A stretch of DNA of 19,597 nucleotides from SCTD01 sp038256525 (GTDB lineage Bacteria; Actinomycetota; Actinomycetes; Mycobacteriales; SCTD01): positions 1-19,597 of the forward strand of contig JBBSKF010000055.1 of NCBI GenBank assembly GCA_038256525.1. The letters are read 5' to 3'. The notes beneath the pieces are model-generated. The model saw nothing but the letters and a program-made list of their open reading frames with translations, was not told the origin of the DNA and made no database searches. Shown here piece by piece: positions 17,339 to 19,597 of this stretch. The position numbers were made by a program, and so were the translations under genes. Position 1 is the stretch's first letter. Every line of letters begins with the position of its first letter.

Positions 17339-17530
17339 ATGCCGTACGAGTACCGCGCGGTGCGCATCCCGCCCGACGCCGACCGGGACCAGACCCGCGA
17401 GCTGCTGTCGATCCATGCGGAGTACGGCGACTGGGAGCTCGCCCGTCACGAGATCTGGCCGGGCGGGCGGCGCCAGGTCACCGTCCGCCGACGGGTGCGG
17501 GCCGAGCCGCTGCCGCCGTTGCCGACCTGA
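17339..17530 (+). CDS. DUF5703-family small protein
   Basis: This encodes 63 residues. MPYEYRAVRIPPDADRDQTRELLSIHAEYGDWELAR plus a following basic strand (RRQVTVRRRVR) matches the small DUF5703 family of actinomycetes. The function is unknown. It is probably a compact alpha/beta domain with no membrane segment. The ATG lies 4 bp after the aldo/keto reductase stop, so the two are very likely co-transcribed. It converges on the Uma2 gene, with 25 bp between the stops and only a weak TTCG-loop stem there. Confidence 0.85.
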   Translation: MPYEYRAVRIPPDADRDQTRELLSIHAEYGDWELARHEIWPGGRRQVTVRRRVRAEPLPPLPT

Positions 17531-17555
17531 CCGGCTGGCGACCGCGGCCTTCGGG

Positions 17556-18068
17556 CTACGGCCAGTCCACCTCGGCGACGAGGGTGGACATCTCCACGTC
17601 GAGCAGGTCGCTGCGAGGCCGCTCGACATACGCGCCGTCCACCAGGTGCCAGCAGCGGACGGTGCGCCCCTCCGGGTCGGCAACCATCAGCTCGTCCACG
17701 CCGTGCGCGGCGTAGAAGTCGAACTTCGTGAAGGTCTCGTCATCGGGTGACAGCACCTCGAGGACCAGCGGGGCAGTCGGGACGTAGAGCACGCCGGGGG
17801 ACTCGCGGTAGTAGCCGGCGTCAGGCACCCGGAAGTTGTCCTTCTCACCCAGGTTGAACGAATCACCGGACAGCAGGCCTGCCAACCGGGCTCGTGGCTC
17901 CAGGGCGTAGACCAGCTGGCTCTTCAGCCGACCGTGGTTGCTGTGCGCGAAAGGCGCCATGACATAGACCCCGTCCCAGACCTCGTCGCGCCGGTCGAGC
18001 CCAAGGGAACGGCGACGCTCGATCAGCTCCGCGACCTCTTTGTGCTCGCCCAGCACAATCGTCTTCAC
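17556..18068 (-). CDS. Uma2-family putative endonuclease (DUF820)
   Basis: This encodes 170 residues. The fold is the PD-(D/E)XK nuclease-like domain of Uma2 proteins: an N-terminal strand region with WDGVYVMAPFAHSNHG, then FRVPDAGYY (D83), APLVLEVLSPDDE (E104), TKFDFYAAHGVDELMVADP (K115) and a terminal RCWHLVDGAYVE hairpin. Uma2 genes are common as solitary, often multicopy genes in actinobacteria and cyanobacteria, and their biological role is not settled. The start is GTG at 18068, with AAAGGA at 18076-18081. It lies 40 bp downstream of the M20 peptidase on the same strand. A TTGACA hexamer overlaps the peptidase stop. Confidence 0.9.
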   Translation of the reverse strand: MKTIVLGEHKEVAELIERRRSLGLDRRDEVWDGVYVMAPFAHSNHGRLKSQLVYALEPRARLAGLLSGDSFNLGEKDNFRVPDAGYYRESPGVLYVPTAPLVLEVLSPDDETFTKFDFYAAHGVDELMVADPEGRTVRCWHLVDGAYVERPRSDLLDVEMSTLVAEVDWP

Positions 18069-18108
18069 GGCGTCATCCTTTCGTCGACACCCGAGTCTGT
18101 GCGAGTTG

Positions 18109-19416
18109 TCAACAGGCGTCCAGGAAGCGGTCGAGCACCCGGACGCCGAACGTCAGCGACTCGAGCGGCACCCGCTCATCCACCCCGTGGAACATCCCGG
18201 AGAAGTCCAGCCCAGCAGGCAGTCTCAACGGTGAGAAGCCGAAGCAGCGCATCCCCAGCCGGCTGAAGCTCTTGGCGTCAGTGCCACCCGAGAGCATGTA
18301 CGGGATGGTGCGCGCACCCGGGTCCTCGGCTTTCAGCACGCGGGACATCGCCTCGACCAGCGCCCCCTCGAACTCGGTCTCGAGGGCGATGTCGTAGTGC
18401 ACGTATTCGCGCACGATGTCTGGGCCGAGCACCTCGTCCAGCTCGCGCTCCCAGTCGTCGGCGAAGCCCGGCAGGTAACGCCCGTCAACCATGGCCGAGG
18501 CCGAGCCCGGGATGACGTTGTGCTTGTAGCCCGCGTCGAGCATGGTCGGGTTGGCCGTGTTGCGCAGCGTCGCGCCAATGATGCGGGCCAGCGGCCCGAG
18601 CTTCGCGACCGTGGCTGCGAGGTCGTCGGGGTCGAGTTCGATGCCGAAGGCGCCGCTGATCTCGTCGAGAAATGCCCGTACCGTCTTGGTGACGTGCACC
18701 GGGAACTCGTGCGCTCCCAGCCGCGCGACTGCTTCGCAGAGGTTCGTCACCGCGTTGTCGGTGCTGATCATCGAGCCGTGACCGGCGGTCCCGTTGGCGG
18801 TGAGCCGCATCCAGGCCATGCCCTTCTGGGCGGTCTCGATCAGGTAGAGCCGCAGGTCGTCGTTGACCGACAGCGAGAAGCCGCCCACCTCGCTGATCGC
18901 CTCGGTGCAGCCCTCGAACAGCTGCGGCTGATTTCGGACGAGCCATTGCGCGCCGAAGACGCCGCCGGCCTCCTCGTCGGCGACGAAGGCGAGCACGACG
19001 TCGCGGGCGGGTTTTCGCCCCGTGCGCAGTCGATCTCGTACGACGGCAAGGGTCATCGCGTCCATGTCGAGCATGTCTATCGCGCCGCGACCCCACAGCG
19101 CGCCGTCGGCGATCTCGCCGGCGAACGGGTCGTACGTCCACTGCTTGGGTTCGGCGGGCACGACATCGAGGTGGCCGTGGATGAGCAGGGCCGGACGGGT
19201 ACGGTCCTCGCCCTCGACCCGGGTCACGACGCTGGTGCGCTTCGGTGCCGACTCGAAGATCTCCGGCCGGAGGCCGACTTCGGAGAGCTTCTCGGCGACG
19301 TACTCCGCCGCCTCCCGCTCCCCCTTGCCACGGCCGGTTCCGTCGTTGACACTCGCGAACCGGATCAGGTCCCGGCACAGCTCGACGGCCTCGTCCTGCG
19401 GATCGACCGATGTCAT
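18109..19416 (-). CDS. M20-family metallopeptidase (DapE/ArgE/carboxypeptidase-like)
   Basis: This encodes 435 residues. The co-catalytic zinc site is visible: LLIHGHLDVVP (H82, D84), LWGRGAIDM (D114 bridging), VADEEAGG (E148 general base, E149 ligand), an SEVGG segment and a C-terminal GMFHGVDERVP histidine. Between them a dimerisation (lid) domain carries NGTAGHGSM. Such enzymes hydrolyse N-terminal or amide bonds of small peptides or N-acyl amino acids; the substrate is not determined, and dapE should not be assumed. ATG 19416 was chosen because GGGAGCG lies just upstream and the protein then starts normally; the frame stays open upstream without family-like sequence. Divergent from the tRNA-Leu gene. 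Confidence 0.93.
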   Translation of the reverse strand: MTSVDPQDEAVELCRDLIRFASVNDGTGRGKGEREAAEYVAEKLSEVGLRPEIFESAPKRTSVVTRVEGEDRTRPALLIHGHLDVVPAEPKQWTYDPFAGEIADGALWGRGAIDMLDMDAMTLAVVRDRLRTGRKPARDVVLAFVADEEAGGVFGAQWLVRNQPQLFEGCTEAISEVGGFSLSVNDDLRLYLIETAQKGMAWMRLTANGTAGHGSMISTDNAVTNLCEAVARLGAHEFPVHVTKTVRAFLDEISGAFGIELDPDDLAATVAKLGPLARIIGATLRNTANPTMLDAGYKHNVIPGSASAMVDGRYLPGFADDWERELDEVLGPDIVREYVHYDIALETEFEGALVEAMSRVLKAEDPGARTIPYMLSGGTDAKSFSRLGMRCFGFSPLRLPAGLDFSGMFHGVDERVPLESLTFGVRVLDRFLDAC

Positions 19417-19513
19417 CAGCGCGCTCCCGTCTCGGGCCCCCGCTCGAAACCGTAGCGCCGGACGCGGCCACGCTAGAGTCGTTGCGGTCTGCTGCAGGTC
19501 AGCGGGCGCACTC

Positions 19514-19596
19514 GTCCGAGTGGCGGAATGGCAGACGCGCAGCGTTGAGGTCGCTGTGTCCGAAAGGACGTGGGGGTTCAACTCCCCCCTCGGACA
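19514..19596 (+). tRNA. tRNA-Leu (anticodon GAG)
   Basis: The acceptor stem GTCCGAG (19514-19520) pairs with CTCGGAC (19589-19595), with discriminator A at 19596. The anticodon arm is CAGCG-TTGAGGT-CGCTG, giving anticodon GAG (codons CUC/CUU). The long variable arm GTCC-GAAA-GGAC marks a class II tRNA, and the T arm is GGGGG-TTCAACT-CCCCC. The window ends one base after the discriminator, so whether CCA is encoded cannot be judged. A TAGAGT hexamer at 19474-19479 is a plausible -10 element. Confidence 0.96.
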
Positions 19597-19597
19597 C

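Noticed and set aside
17535..17560. Terminator between DUF5703 and Uma2
   Set aside because: Only a 3-bp GCC-TTCG-GGC stem with a possible G-U pair; too weak to call.
18084..18112. TTGACA (18107-18112, - strand) as the Uma2 promoter -35
   Set aside because: The hexamer is perfect, but the best -10 at 17-bp spacing is TGTCGA, which is poor, and the implied start would fall on the AAAGGA ribosome-binding site.
19514..19597. tRNA-Leu as the attachment site of an integrated element
   Set aside because: The window stops at the tRNA 3' end, so no repeat of that end or integrase gene can be seen.

Overview
The window is high-GC DNA (about 70% by eye) with GTG starts and stop/start overlaps throughout. 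It carries mycothiol ligase MshC, an F420-type LLM oxidoreductase, a PAC2 protein and the DUF3090, SCO1664 and DUF5703 families. Together these indicate an actinomycete (Actinomycetota). Genus cannot be read from the sequence. From memory, the metH / PAC2 / mshC / SCO1664 / DUF3090 / phosphomutase / uppP / M20 peptidase neighbourhood is a conserved chromosomal block, also seen around mshC in Mycobacterium and Streptomyces. Most of the window is therefore core chromosome with accessory insertions.

Layout. (1) Positions 2-616 are the 3' end of an RHS/polymorphic-toxin gene on the + strand, followed by a short gene-free stretch. (2) Positions 5758-853 on the - strand are a tightly packed operon: metH, a HAD phosphatase and two small unknown proteins, joined by GTGA and ATGA overlaps. 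(3) Positions 5855-8212 on the + strand hold a universal stress protein, then an alpha/beta hydrolase and a PAC2-family protein coupled by an ATGA overlap. A 19-bp perfect palindrome lies between the first two. (4) Positions 8656-8235 on the - strand are a compact hicAB toxin-antitoxin pair flanked by direct repeats. (5) Positions 16255-8696 on the - strand are a long collinear series: LLM oxidoreductase, UppP-like paralogue, uppP, corA, histidine phosphatase, DUF3090, SCO1664-family kinase-like protein, mshC and a lone WXG100 protein. (6) Positions 16333-17530 on the + strand are an aldo/keto reductase and a DUF5703 protein, divergent from the LLM gene. (7) Positions 18068-17556 (Uma2 nuclease) and 19416-18109 (M20 peptidase) are on the - strand. 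A tRNA-Leu(GAG) gene runs to the right edge.

How the genes work together. MetH makes methionine; MshC adds cysteine to the mycothiol precursor; UppP recycles the undecaprenyl carrier lipid for the cell envelope; CorA moves divalent metal ions. HicAB, the RHS tail and the orphan WXG100 protein look like accessory or secretion-linked cargo.

Strongest unexplained signals. First, a near-exact duplication of the PAC2 stop-codon region flanks hicAB, as if the cassette had been inserted between a gene and its terminator. Second, a 61-bp palindrome sits in frame inside the second UppP gene. That gene also lacks the conserved motif-1 histidine and appears to lack a canonical start codon. Third, a long perfect palindrome lies after uspA, again bordered by a short duplication of the upstream gene's stop region. 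No CRISPR array, complete insertion sequence or riboswitch was found. No gene-free stretch exceeds 300 bases.
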